DNA from: Oscillospiraceae bacterium
GTDB lineage: Bacteria > Bacillota_A > Clostridia > Oscillospirales > Acutalibacteraceae
NCBI GenBank assembly: GCA_003519645.1
Contig: DOWI01000449.1
Coordinates: 3,327-9,650 of the forward strand
Length of the DNA: 6,324 nucleotides
Reading direction: 5' to 3'
Shown here: positions 1 to 5,918 of the stretch, in pieces
How positions within the stretch are numbered: the first letter of the stretch is position 1
Layout of the letters: each line of letters opens with the position of its first letter
Notes under the pieces: generated by a model
Seen by the model: the letters and a program-made list of their open reading frames with translations, nothing else
Database searches by the model: none
Told to the model about the DNA's origin: nothing
Program-made: the position numbers and the translations under genes

Positions 1-825
1 GCCGCCGCCGACCGGGACGCTTTGGAAAAAGCGGAAAAATGCTTTGAGATGATGCTGCGGATTTACCGGGATCCTTCGTCCGATCCTTATAGGATCACAC
101 CGAAAACCTATGCTTCAACCCGTGCCGAGCGTGCAGTCGCCGTGCCGATGGTTTTCGTCAGCAGCGCTCAGATTCTGCGGCGCTGCGACCCAGAAAAGTC
201 GGAGTACTATACAAAAATTGTGCGGGAGATTATCAGCGACATCTTGAAATACAGTTACAAGCCGGACATGCACTGTGTGCTGGAAGATGTCTCAGCCGAC
301 GGTTCCTTCATTGACAACCCCGCCGGCCGCACCGTGAATCCGGGGCATTCCATAGAAAACGCCTGGTTTATGATGTGCGAGGCGCTTTATTCAAATGACA
401 GGGAACTGTTTCAGACATGCCTGAATATTCTGGACTGGTCCCTGGAGCGCGGCTGGGATAAGGAATACGGCGGCGTTTACTATTTCACGGACGTTGAGGG
501 CCGGCCCTGCGAGCAGCTGGAGTATGACATGAAGCTGTGGTGGGTTCATACCGAAATCCTGATAGCAACACTGATGGCCTATGGCATTACCGGCAACTCA
601 AAATATGAAAAATGGTTCGAAACGATCCACAATTATGCTTTCGGACATTTTCAAGACAGGGAATTTGGCGAATGGTACGGCTATCTGCATCGTGACGGCA
701 CGGTTTCCCATATGCAGAAAGGCTCTTTGTGGAAGGGGCCCTTCCATTATCCCCGTTGCCTGATGCTCTGCGAAGAGCTGCTCGGCATGTTGGAGACCGG
801 TCAGCCAATCACTTCAATTCTGTAA
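1..825 (+). CDS. N-acylglucosamine 2-epimerase (AGE) family protein, 5' end missing
   Basis: The frame is open from base 1 to the TAA at 823-825, giving 274 residues; the family is usually about 390-400 residues, so roughly the first 120 lie outside the window. The TTG at 22 is only the first possible start inside the window and is probably not the real one. Family members are cytosolic (alpha/alpha)6-barrel enzymes that epimerise or isomerise sugars such as N-acetylglucosamine/N-acetylmannosamine, mannose or cellobiose. Visible signatures are NPGHSIE (His at 346-348), LWWVHTE (His at 547-549) and, near the C-terminus, EWYGYLHRDG followed by KGPFHYPR (His at 745-747). The last two histidines match the family's catalytic pair. 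The WWVH and KGPFH wording favours the AGE/renin-binding-protein branch over cellobiose 2-epimerase. The substrate cannot be read from the sequence, and any sialic-acid or mannose operon partners would lie upstream. Base composition is clearly more GC-rich than the rest of the window. Confidence 0.93.
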   Translation, partial: AAADRDALEKAEKCFEMMLRIYRDPSSDPYRITPKTYASTRAERAVAVPMVFVSSAQILRRCDPEKSEYYTKIVREIISDILKYSYKPDMHCVLEDVSADGSFIDNPAGRTVNPGHSIENAWFMMCEALYSNDRELFQTCLNILDWSLERGWDKEYGGVYYFTDVEGRPCEQLEYDMKLWWVHTEILIATLMAYGITGNSKYEKWFETIHNYAFGHFQDREFGEWYGYLHRDGTVSHMQKGSLWKGPFHYPRCLMLCEELLGMLETGQPITSIL

Positions 826-1157
826 GGGAAAAGAGAAAGACCGGATTTGATGAAATCTCCCGATTTTCTGTTTCATTTCAAGGCTCCGATACGTTGGTCG
901 GGAAATTTGTCGTTTCGCTTTACGACCTGGTTCACAAAATAGGATACAGCAGGCAGACCTGTCATCACGGAATTTATCCATCATACATAATATTCCAGTA
1001 TATAAATCATTCAAATAGATCACTCACAATGCTATTTTGATATCAAATTTCCCTCACGTTCCTTTATTATATAATTGGATTGTACTCTGCAAGAATATCA
1101 TAAATATAATAAGAAGTTCAAATAGCAATGTTTAATTATGTACACAGAAATATTATA
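826..1157. other. intergenic spacer between convergent genes, no gene recognised
   Basis: This 332-bp gap separates the + strand epimerase from the - strand MYG1-like gene. Short open frames exist on both strands (for example 814-1023 on the - strand), but none shows a family motif, a ribosome binding site or natural-looking protein composition. No convincing terminator follows the epimerase: the best hairpin (GTCGT/ACGAC around 909-926) has a five-base stem and no T-run. The perfect 12-bp palindrome TTTGATATCAAA lies at 1036-1047. The right half is very AT-rich and contains one copy of a weak 28-bp repeat. Confidence 0.6.
1092..1119. repeat. 28-bp imperfect direct repeat, copy A
   Basis: This stretch aligns without gaps to 3249-3276 with 23 of 28 positions identical, and all five differences (at 1099, 1105, 1111, 1112 and 1113) are transitions. 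Both copies contain GAATAT, a run of A/T, and AAGTTC at the right end. Copy A lies in the spacer right of the epimerase, while copy B overlaps the probable promoter of a methyltransferase gene. In DNA this AT-rich the match could be chance. Confidence 0.25.
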
Positions 1158-2003
1158 TTATAAAGCTTTTGCAAGTTTGCAGGCTTTTATAGTATCCTCT
1201 AAGCTATCTGCGGATATAAGGAAGCGATTCTTATGGCAAAAGGTTAATGTTGGAATTCTTGAAATTCGCTGCAATTCATTTTCTGGTTTGCCTGCCCATT
1301 CCTTAGGAAAATCACATTTTGCTTCTTTGGTGTTAAAATCTACTGGAATTACCTGTGCATTGTACCCACCCCTCTGAGAAGGATACACCACAAATTCCGC
1401 ATCCGATGGGATGAGCACCATTTTCCATGGTGCGTATCTAGGTAAGATTACGATGCTGTCTTTTGAATTGGCAAGTGCGGCTTCAACCATTTCTTTTGCC
1501 CTTTGTACACTCATGATTCTATCAATTTCTTTTTTCAAAACAATAGTGGCAAAGTCAACAGCTTTTGAAAAACAACAATCCGAAGATTCGTTAGAGTCCC
1601 AGTTTGGATTAAATATTGAGATAATATCCGCTAACTGGTTTCCACTTCCGGTGTTATCGTCTTCATCCAGAGGTTGTATAAACTTTTCATCGAAATATAC
1701 CGCTTCTTTCTTTGCTTGTTCCTCAGAGAGGTATTTACTTATGAGGCTTTCGCCAAATTCACGCCATAACAAACCAAATGCTGCATAGGGTACACCGTTT
1801 TCACGTACCTCTGCTCCCTCCTGATGATGGTCATATTTCCCTCCTCCAACGTCAAACACAATTCCATTAAAGTTGTCAGGTATTTGGAAGGAACGAACAA
1901 TATTTATCTGTGGATTCAATATTTTTAATAGTGCAGCTGAAAACACATCATCAGCATGAAATTTTCCACCATGCGTTATAGCGGTATTTTCCTGTTTTAT
2001 CAT
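1158..2003 (-). CDS. MYG1/UPF0160-family metal-dependent hydrolase (DHH-type)
   Basis: The 281-residue product has the hallmarks of the MYG1 (UPF0160) family, related to DHH phosphoesterases; the eukaryotic member MYG1 is a 3'-5' RNA exonuclease. Motifs in order are THGGKFHADD at residues 10-19, DVGGGKYDHHQ at 51-61 (metal-ligand type Asp and His-His), YAAFGLLWREFG at 73-84, and FIQPLDEDDNTG at 108-119. The C-terminal half carries the family's WKMVLIPSDAEFVVYP-like strand region. Length is normal for the family and no signal peptide is seen, so a cytosolic enzyme is expected. The ATG is preceded by AAGGAA (bases 2014-2019) at a 10-base spacing, which supports the start. The gene appears monocistronic, transcribed away from the decayed recombinase on its right and converging on the epimerase. 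The bacterial role of the family is not well defined; a nuclease or phosphoesterase activity is inferred from homology only. Confidence 0.93.
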   Translation of the reverse strand: MIKQENTAITHGGKFHADDVFSAALLKILNPQINIVRSFQIPDNFNGIVFDVGGGKYDHHQEGAEVRENGVPYAAFGLLWREFGESLISKYLSEEQAKKEAVYFDEKFIQPLDEDDNTGSGNQLADIISIFNPNWDSNESSDCCFSKAVDFATIVLKKEIDRIMSVQRAKEMVEAALANSKDSIVILPRYAPWKMVLIPSDAEFVVYPSQRGGYNAQVIPVDFNTKEAKCDFPKEWAGKPENELQRISRIPTLTFCHKNRFLISADSLEDTIKACKLAKAL

Positions 2004-2061
2004 TTTATTATCATTCCTTCATATTTAAGCAGCCTGTTTTATAGACTTTTCACTCTTCTCC

Positions 2062-2351
2062 GGGAACAAGGAAGCGAAAATGGGCCTTCATGGCAGTCAG
2101 CACTGATGCACTGTTTATCTCCCGCAATAGCAGCCGACTCACTCACGCGCAATTCAAAATGTCGTGAAAAAGCACATTGTTGGTGCGGGAATAAATCCTA
2201 AAGGTTTGTCCACCCATAAATTGCGATATACTGCCGCTACACTTATGTACATAAGGATATGGAAGTATAAGCTACAACAGAAATTCACGTTGACGATGGG
2301 CAACTACAAGCTGCCGTCAATGCAAATCTTCTTGCCATGATGTTCAGATAA
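2062..2351 (+). pseudogene. tyrosine recombinase (phage/XerC-type integrase), decayed C-terminal catalytic fragment
   Basis: Translating + strand frames and joining them recovers a tyrosine recombinase catalytic domain in pieces. GNKE at 2062-2073 resembles the usual GKGNKER strand. TDALFISRNSSRLTH (2102-2146) matches the segment before the catalytic helix. Then, in a second frame, AIQNVVKKHIVGAGINPKG leads into GLSTHKLRYTAATLMY (to about 2250), which holds the HxxR box with Arg at 2224-2226. In a third frame, ATTEIHVDDGQLQAAVNA (2271-2324) is the C-terminal tail, ending at TAA 2349-2351. A frameshift lies near 2141-2150. A deletion near 2251-2270 removes most of the LGH segment, and the IYTH block is reduced to IH, so the nucleophilic Tyr is gone. 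The product cannot be an active recombinase. No intact att sites or N-terminal half were seen. The wording of the motifs is typical of clostridial XerC/D-like integrases. Confidence 0.82.
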
Positions 2352-2442
2352 GTATCATAATTAATTCATAATTGGAACTAAGTGAACAAACTGCGAAGTT
2401 CGGATAAGATAGCTGGTTACCCATTTTGCTCATAACAGGAAG

Positions 2443-3201
2443 TCAAGGTTTCCTTGCAAGATAAAGAATTATTGTGTTATTCAGCGTTATTTTATTGCCA
2501 AAACTTAGAATGGCATTTCTGATTCCATTTAAGAACTTTGATTTGTATGGTTCTGGTATGGTTAAATTGGCAGCATAAATACTAATAAATGAAACATATT
2601 CATCTGCAGTGCATTCTTTAACTTGGTGGTATTCACGCCGTTCAAAGTCAACGAACCCATAATTTACGGCATTATAGTAATCGAATTTCTTAGTATATGC
2701 GGTTTCAGGTTTGAAAAATTGTGAGTATACATCTTGTATTTTTTCGTATAAAGCTTCATTTGAGGTTCTATAGTCGGTATGCGTCATGAACATAGCAAGA
2801 GTACCGTTACTTTTCAAAATGTGATACACCTTTGGAAACGCAATTTCTTCCGGTATCCATTGAATTGTGGCGGCGGAATATACTAAATCAAACATATTTT
2901 TTTCGAAAGGATATGTTTCAAAATCTGCGTTGACAATATTGAAATTTTTATATCGGTTGAATTTCTTTTTCATATCATCTGCGAAATTTTCACCAAGTTC
3001 AATGGCTAAATACGAACAATTAGTTTTCAAAATCGGCTCTGTCGCTTGTCCGGTACCTGGACCGATTTCCAGCGCCGTTTTTGTTGCATTAAGCTTTGAA
3101 TGAGCAATAACATCAGCAAAAAGCTCATCACAATACCTAAACCTAAATTTATCAAAATCTTTAGGCGCAACTTTATCATTAAAAATTTTTCTGAAATCCA
3201 T
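2443..3201 (-). CDS. class I SAM-dependent methyltransferase
   Basis: This is a 252-residue protein with a Rossmann-fold methyltransferase core. Motif I is LEIGPGTGQ at residues 44-52 (SAM-binding glycine loop). The acidic residue at the end of strand 2 is Glu68 in AIELGENF. Motif II/III is NADFETYPF at 91-99 with Asp93. The motif IV-like strand is FDLVYSAATIQWI at 104-116, and the post-motif strand is HILKSNGTLAMFM. The overall pattern fits the Methyltransf_11/25 group, including trans-aconitate methyltransferase-like proteins; the substrate is unknown. The C-terminal 100 residues, probably a substrate-binding cap, are not diagnostic. The ATG is preceded by a strong AGGAGG (bases 3210-3215) at 8 bases, so the start is secure. 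The gene has its own probable promoter and lies about 90 bp from the end of the recombinase remnant. The product is soluble, with no membrane segment seen. Confidence 0.92.
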   Translation of the reverse strand: MDFRKIFNDKVAPKDFDKFRFRYCDELFADVIAHSKLNATKTALEIGPGTGQATEPILKTNCSYLAIELGENFADDMKKKFNRYKNFNIVNADFETYPFEKNMFDLVYSAATIQWIPEEIAFPKVYHILKSNGTLAMFMTHTDYRTSNEALYEKIQDVYSQFFKPETAYTKKFDYYNAVNYGFVDFERREYHQVKECTADEYVSFISIYAANLTIPEPYKSKFLNGIRNAILSFGNKITLNNTIILYLARKP

Positions 3202-3248
3202 GAACAGTTCCTCCTCGCCTTATATAAATAATCAGATCGTGTTTTTAG

Positions 3249-3276
3249 AGAATATTATAAACATAATGGAAAGTTC
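3249..3276. repeat. 28-bp imperfect direct repeat, copy B
   Basis: This copy matches 1092-1119 at 23 of 28 positions with transition differences only. It overlaps the -10 element proposed for the methyltransferase gene to its left, so part of the likeness may reflect shared AT-rich promoter-like sequence rather than common descent. Confidence 0.25.
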
Positions 3277-3282
3277 GAAAAA
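3254..3282 (-). promoter_or_regulatory. probable sigma-A promoter of the 2443-3201 methyltransferase gene
   Basis: Read on the - strand there is a perfect TATAAT (bases 3254-3259), preceded 17 bases upstream by TTTTTC (3277-3282), a poor -35. The -10 lies about 50 bases before the ATG, leaving room for a short leader with the AGGAGG site. No operator-like repeat is obvious inside the leader. Confidence 0.4.
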
Positions 3283-3356
3283 ATTCTCTGAGTTGGTTAT
3301 TGTTTCATATTAAGCAAGACTGAACTTCTGCTATTTTCTGTAATTATAAATCAGTA

Positions 3357-3709
3357 CTATTGCGTATAACCCTTTAGAGAATCCAAATCTAAAATATTTC
3401 CTTTATAAAGCCGCCTTAATATCTCATAGTTTCTTTTATTATATATTAACCAAATGATTTCAGGATTACGCTCGTTTATTTTTATCACCTTACTGAAATC
3501 AGTATAAATCAGGTGATCTTTTGAAATATAAGTCCAAACTTGAATACCTGCGTAGAATATTGTGCCGTTAGATCTTGCTGGCATTTCTTAACGCAGACTC
3601 TATCACCTAGAGTTTTCTTTACGATATATCCCGGATTTTGCTCTGAATTTGCATGATATATTTCATAGTACGCTTCCTGATTTGTTAGATTGCTTTTGAA
3701 AACCATCAT
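3357..3709 (-). pseudogene. small unrecognised gene, apparently split by a frameshift
   Basis: Two overlapping - strand frames look like halves of one protein of about 117 residues. The first starts at ATG 3707-3709 (a second ATG follows directly) behind GAGGAA (3717-3722), a good ribosome binding site, and reads MMVFKSNLTNQEAYYEIYHA... up to GDRVCVKK. After that its composition becomes unconvincing and it stops at 3509. The second frame opens after a TAA near 3588-3590, has no ribosome binding site at its ATG (3582-3584), and reads sensibly to the end: VWTYISKDHLIYTDFSKV, then EIIWLIYNKRNYEILRRL. The crossover is near 3570-3590. No family is recognised, and no signal peptide or membrane segment is evident. 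It could instead be one short real protein plus a shadow frame, or the shift could be a sequencing error. Confidence 0.5.
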
Positions 3710-3730
3710 ACTTTTATTCCTCTATTTTAG

Positions 3731-3760
3731 ATTCTAATACAATAGGCCGCTGGATATCAA
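3731..3760 (-). promoter_or_regulatory. probable sigma-A promoter of the small gene at 3357-3709
   Basis: On the - strand TTGATA (3755-3760) and TAGAAT (3731-3736), each one base off consensus, are separated by 18 bases. They lie about 20-50 bases before the ATG and just upstream of the GAGGAA ribosome binding site. The -35 overlaps a GATATC palindrome. A functional promoter here would mean the small gene is transcribed separately from the methyltransferase to its right. Confidence 0.4.
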
Positions 3761-3779
3761 GTTCAACAATATGTAAAAT

Positions 3780-3802
3780 GAATTGTCATTACACTACAAT
3801 TC
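3780..3802. repeat. inverted repeat downstream of the 3838-4596 methyltransferase gene
   Basis: GAATTGT (3780-3786) and ACAATTC (3796-3802) form a perfect 7-bp stem around a 9-base loop, about 35 bases past the stop codon on the - strand. A second, competing stem ACACT/AGTGT overlaps it. There is no T-run next to it, so it is at best a weak terminator or mRNA 3' structure. Confidence 0.3.
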
Positions 3803-3837
3803 TCAGTGTGCTTATTTTATTGGTGTGGTTGAAATAC

Positions 3838-4596
3838 TCACAGCTTAATAGAATATACAAGTAATTGTAACTTTTTATAAGAGGCTTCACTACCATTGTA
3901 ATCTGAAAAAGTATGTACTATTTTCATTTTGCGCTGCTCAAAAATTGCTGACAATTCGTCCACGGAATACAGGCGAGTAGGATCACCTGCAGGAATTTGA
4001 GGCTTTTGTGCAGGTATACCATATGGTATATCAAAACCGCCATATAACATTCTATGGGTTTCCTTATTCCAATCGAATTGAGCCAAAGCTAATGCTTTCT
4101 TGCCAATCTCCCAGCTGGTTTTTGGAAAATAGTGTTCTGCGTGTTCTGCATTACACACATCCATGAAATGTTTTCCACCTTTTTTTAATGCACGGGAAAT
4201 TACATCAAATATTTTAAGGTTTTCCTCATCGGTTTCTAAATATCCTATTGCACCATCAGCTAAGTTCAAAACAACATCAAACTCATTTTCAAACTCAACA
4301 TCACGGATATCTGCCTGTATAAATTTTGCGGTCAATGAATTTTCCTTAGAAGTTTTTATAGCATCATCAATATAGCCCTTTGTAATATCCACACCTACTA
4401 CGGAAAAACCTTTTTGTGCAAAAGAAATCGCATGGCGACCATACCCGCAAGCCAAATCAAGAATTCGTTCCTTTCCGGTTAATCCCAGTGTCTTAATAAT
4501 AAAAGCAACTTGATTTTCAGTGTCTTCTACCCAAGATTGATTTTTAACATCCAAAGACCACCCATGTTTGTACCAATCAGGACACTTAGCTTGCAT
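3838..4596 (-). CDS. class I SAM-dependent methyltransferase, distinct from the neighbouring one
   Basis: The 252-residue product has the SAM-binding core of a class I methyltransferase. Motif I is LDLACGYGRHA at residues 46-56, and strand 2 ends in the acidic Asp70 in VVGVDITKG. QADIRDVEF follows with Asp96, then the catalytic-face strand FDVVLNLADGAIGYL, and the post-motif KKGGKHFMDVCNAEH. Its wording differs throughout from the other methyltransferase here (GYGRHA against GPGTGQ), so the two are not a recent duplication even though both are 252 residues long. The ATG is preceded by AGGAGGG (4604-4610) at 7 bases, which fixes the start. The acceptor cannot be predicted; small-molecule or antibiotic-type substrates are typical guesses for such stand-alone genes. 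It ends about 130 bp before the small gene and has no obvious terminator. Confidence 0.92.
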   Translation of the reverse strand: MQAKCPDWYKHGWSLDVKNQSWVEDTENQVAFIIKTLGLTGKERILDLACGYGRHAISFAQKGFSVVGVDITKGYIDDAIKTSKENSLTAKFIQADIRDVEFENEFDVVLNLADGAIGYLETDEENLKIFDVISRALKKGGKHFMDVCNAEHAEHYFPKTSWEIGKKALALAQFDWNKETHRMLYGGFDIPYGIPAQKPQIPAGDPTRLYSVDELSAIFEQRKMKIVHTFSDYNGSEASYKKLQLLVYSIKL

Positions 4597-4826
4597 GACA
4601 TTACCCTCCTGTCATATAAATGATCTGAATTCGTGCTGATTCTCATTATGGCTATATCATGTATGCCCAAACATCGTAGTATAGCCCTTGCCTGTAAATC
4701 CCATAAAATTATTTTCCACCAAAACACAATAAACAAATTATAATCCAGGGGTAGCAAATATTCAAGGAAAAATGTAAAATTCGAAAATGTTTTGTAATTT
4801 TGTGTATGCATAATTGAAAGTTAACG

Positions 4827-4865
4827 AACTGCGGAAGGAAATCATTTTCCCTTCCGCAGTTTTTT
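4827..4865 (+). terminator. strong Rho-independent terminator with no upstream gene on its strand
   Basis: A perfect 12-bp stem (4827-4838 with 4850-4861; left arm AACTGCGGAAGG) closes an 11-base loop and runs directly into six Ts at 4860-4865. This reads as a + strand terminator. On the - strand the stem is preceded by As but not followed by Ts, so it is not a good terminator in that direction. No + strand gene ends before it: the nearest sequence is the start of the methyltransferase gene on the other strand. It may be the leftover 3' end of a deleted gene or the end of an unrecognised short transcript from 4620-4826. Confidence 0.8.
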
Positions 4866-4870
4866 GCCGA

Positions 4871-5062
4871 TCAGCATGGCTGTTTTGATTCCAAAAACCA
4901 TTTGTTCTCTTCCTGGAACAAGTAGGTCTGGTGGTTCCGTATCAGGCAGGTATACCGGATTCCGGCTCCGCCCGCCTTGAGTGACACAGCGGGCCGGACA
5001 TCAAGCACGCGAGTACTCTCAAAATTAAAAATTGAATTTACGCATGATGATAGTACCGGAAT
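4871..5062 (-). pseudogene. orphan coding fragment, unrecognised, start missing
   Basis: This - strand frame is open for 63 codons to a TGA at 4871-4873. Its last 48 codons look like real protein: STRVLDVRPAVSLKAGGAG, then IRYTCLIRNHQTYLFQEEN, then KWFLES. The alternating pattern resembles a small beta-rich domain, but I cannot name a family. There is no ATG or ribosome binding site; a GTG at 5006-5008 is the only in-frame candidate. The coding-like part (4871-5010) is much richer in GC than its flanks, and upstream of about 5015 the frame turns AT-rich and implausible. It therefore looks like the 3' end of a lost gene. The hairpin just past its stop points the wrong way to serve as its terminator. 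Confidence 0.35.
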
Positions 5063-5069
5063 TTAACAA

Positions 5070-5510
5070 TATCCGTTAGAGTCAATAGGAGTTTGCAATT
5101 TCGCCCCGAAAAAACGAATTATGCTGCAATAGAAAAAGCTTTGCGAATGGCTTCTGCGCTGAAATACGCTTTTGCATCTGACCAGTCCTAGGCATATTCC
5201 ATGAGGTATGTAGCAACGAGCCGGACATAAGAATCGGGATTGGGAAAAATACCAACCGCTCGGGTACGTCTCCGAATTTCCTTATTCAGCCTTTCGAGCA
5301 TGTTTGAGCTTGCGATTTTTCTGGAATCCAACGCCGGGAAAGAATAAAATTGGAGCGAATCCTCAAGGCCGTCTTCAAGAATTTGAATGGCATCTGGAAA
5401 GTGCTTTTCGTATTCCTGCGCCAGAGAATCAGCACGTTTACGGGCGACTTTCGCATCCGGTGCAAGCCATATTTGTTTTAATTCAGCCGCAAAGTTTTAT
5501 TGCCTTGATG
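5070..5510 (-). mobile_element. IS256-family insertion sequence remnant, truncated
   Basis: The extent is approximate. The left limit assumes the element's terminal inverted repeat lies in the roughly 50 bases beyond the transposase stop (5070-5118, containing TTAGAGTC and TTTGCAATTTCGCCCC), as is usual in this family. No matching right end exists, because homology to the transposase stops abruptly near 5497. No target duplication can therefore be identified. Confidence 0.5.
5119..5496 (-). pseudogene. IS256-family transposase, C-terminal fragment with in-frame stop
   Basis: The - strand frame encodes the last 125 codons of a mutator/IS256-type DDE transposase, which is normally about 390-410 residues. 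It begins NFAAELKQIWLAPDAKVARK, then HFPDAIQILEDGLEDSLQFY, then FPALDSRKIASSNMLERLN. EIRRRTRAVGIFPN, SYVRLVATYLMEYA, a TAG stop (5188-5190), DWSDAKAYFS and the TAA at 5119-5121 follow. The NMLE motif (Glu codon at 5293-5295) is the position usually taken as the catalytic Glu in this family; the two Asp residues are absent with the missing 5' part. The TAG replaces what is usually an acidic residue in YAEDW. A TAA stands directly upstream of the recognisable part. The reading frame is otherwise intact, suggesting truncation came before much point decay. Confidence 0.88.
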
Positions 5511-5557
5511 TTTCCCGATTGATTGAAAAAAATTATTTATGATAATACGAAGACCAT

Positions 5558-5583
5558 GTTTACAGGTTTTCTAATCTGTAAAC
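5558..5583. repeat. inverted repeat overlapping the end of the glyoxalase-like gene
   Basis: GTTTACAG (5558-5565) and CTGTAAAC (5576-5583) form a perfect 8-bp stem with a 10-base loop that contains the TAG stop codon (5571-5573) of the - strand gene. There is no adjacent T-run on the - strand, so it is not a standard intrinsic terminator. It could be a weak 3' structure or an insertion or recombination site. Confidence 0.4.
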
Positions 5584-5918
5584 CGGGGTAAATAGCCGTC
5601 AGGTATTAAGAACTGTTTTTCCCGTTCAATTTTTCCGCCGCACAGGTAAGATGTTTCATGAAGTTGCCGGTAAGGTTTTATTTGGTATTCCAAGATTTGA
5701 TTATAAAGTTTATCAATATTGCTGCTGTTAATAGAAAAGTTGACTCCTCTTCCAAAAGGATATGCTAAAGCACCAATATTCCACCCGTCCTTATGAAATT
5801 CCTCAAACATAAATTGACTTTCTTCATAAGTCGCAAAGAAAAACTTGTTTTCTATTCTTTCATATTCCAATTGAAAGCCGAGTTTGGATAGATAAAATTC
5901 CTTTGTTTTGATATTCAC
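5571..5918 (-). pseudogene. glyoxalase/bleomycin-resistance (VOC) family protein, N-terminus lost
   Basis: The frame encodes 115 residues of the vicinal oxygen chelate fold. FYLSKLGFQLEYERIENKF comes first, then ESQFMFEE, DGWNIG and YPFGRGVNFSI, and the end is QFLIPDGYLPRF. This resembles bleomycin-resistance-type VOC proteins of about 120-130 residues. The first beta strand and linker that normally precede EFYLSKLGF are missing. Instead the frame opens at GTG 5916-5918 inside DNA belonging to the GNAT gene, with a TAG two codons upstream. The usual C-terminal FLVQDPDGY is FLIPDGY here, lacking two residues. There is no ribosome binding site at the GTG. It is probably a non-functional fusion product, although translational coupling with the overlapping GNAT frame cannot be excluded. 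The intact ancestor would have bound drugs or small electrophiles as a dimer. Confidence 0.75.

Noticed and set aside
729..1040. + strand open frame running from the epimerase gene into the spacer.
   Set aside because: Its first third is a shadow of the epimerase, there is no ribosome binding site or recognisable motif, and the rest lies in featureless spacer.
1415..1433. Perfect hairpin GCACCAT/ATGGTGC with a five-base loop.
   Set aside because: It lies inside the MYG1-like coding region and encodes ordinary residues (APWKMV); there is no sign of a regulatory role.
2354..2400. Possible repeat with 4808-4833 (both contain CATAATTG and ACTGCG separated by 10-14 bases).
   Set aside because: Only two short blocks match and the middle does not align; this is expected by chance in AT-rich DNA.
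2443..4596. The two 252-residue methyltransferases as a tandem duplication.
   Set aside because: Their SAM-binding motifs, N-termini and C-termini differ throughout; the identical length is a coincidence.
4527..4811. 94-codon - strand open frame overlapping the start of the methyltransferase gene.
   Set aside because: It overlaps the well-supported methyltransferase start in another frame, has no ribosome binding site, and its composition is typical of translated AT-rich non-coding DNA.
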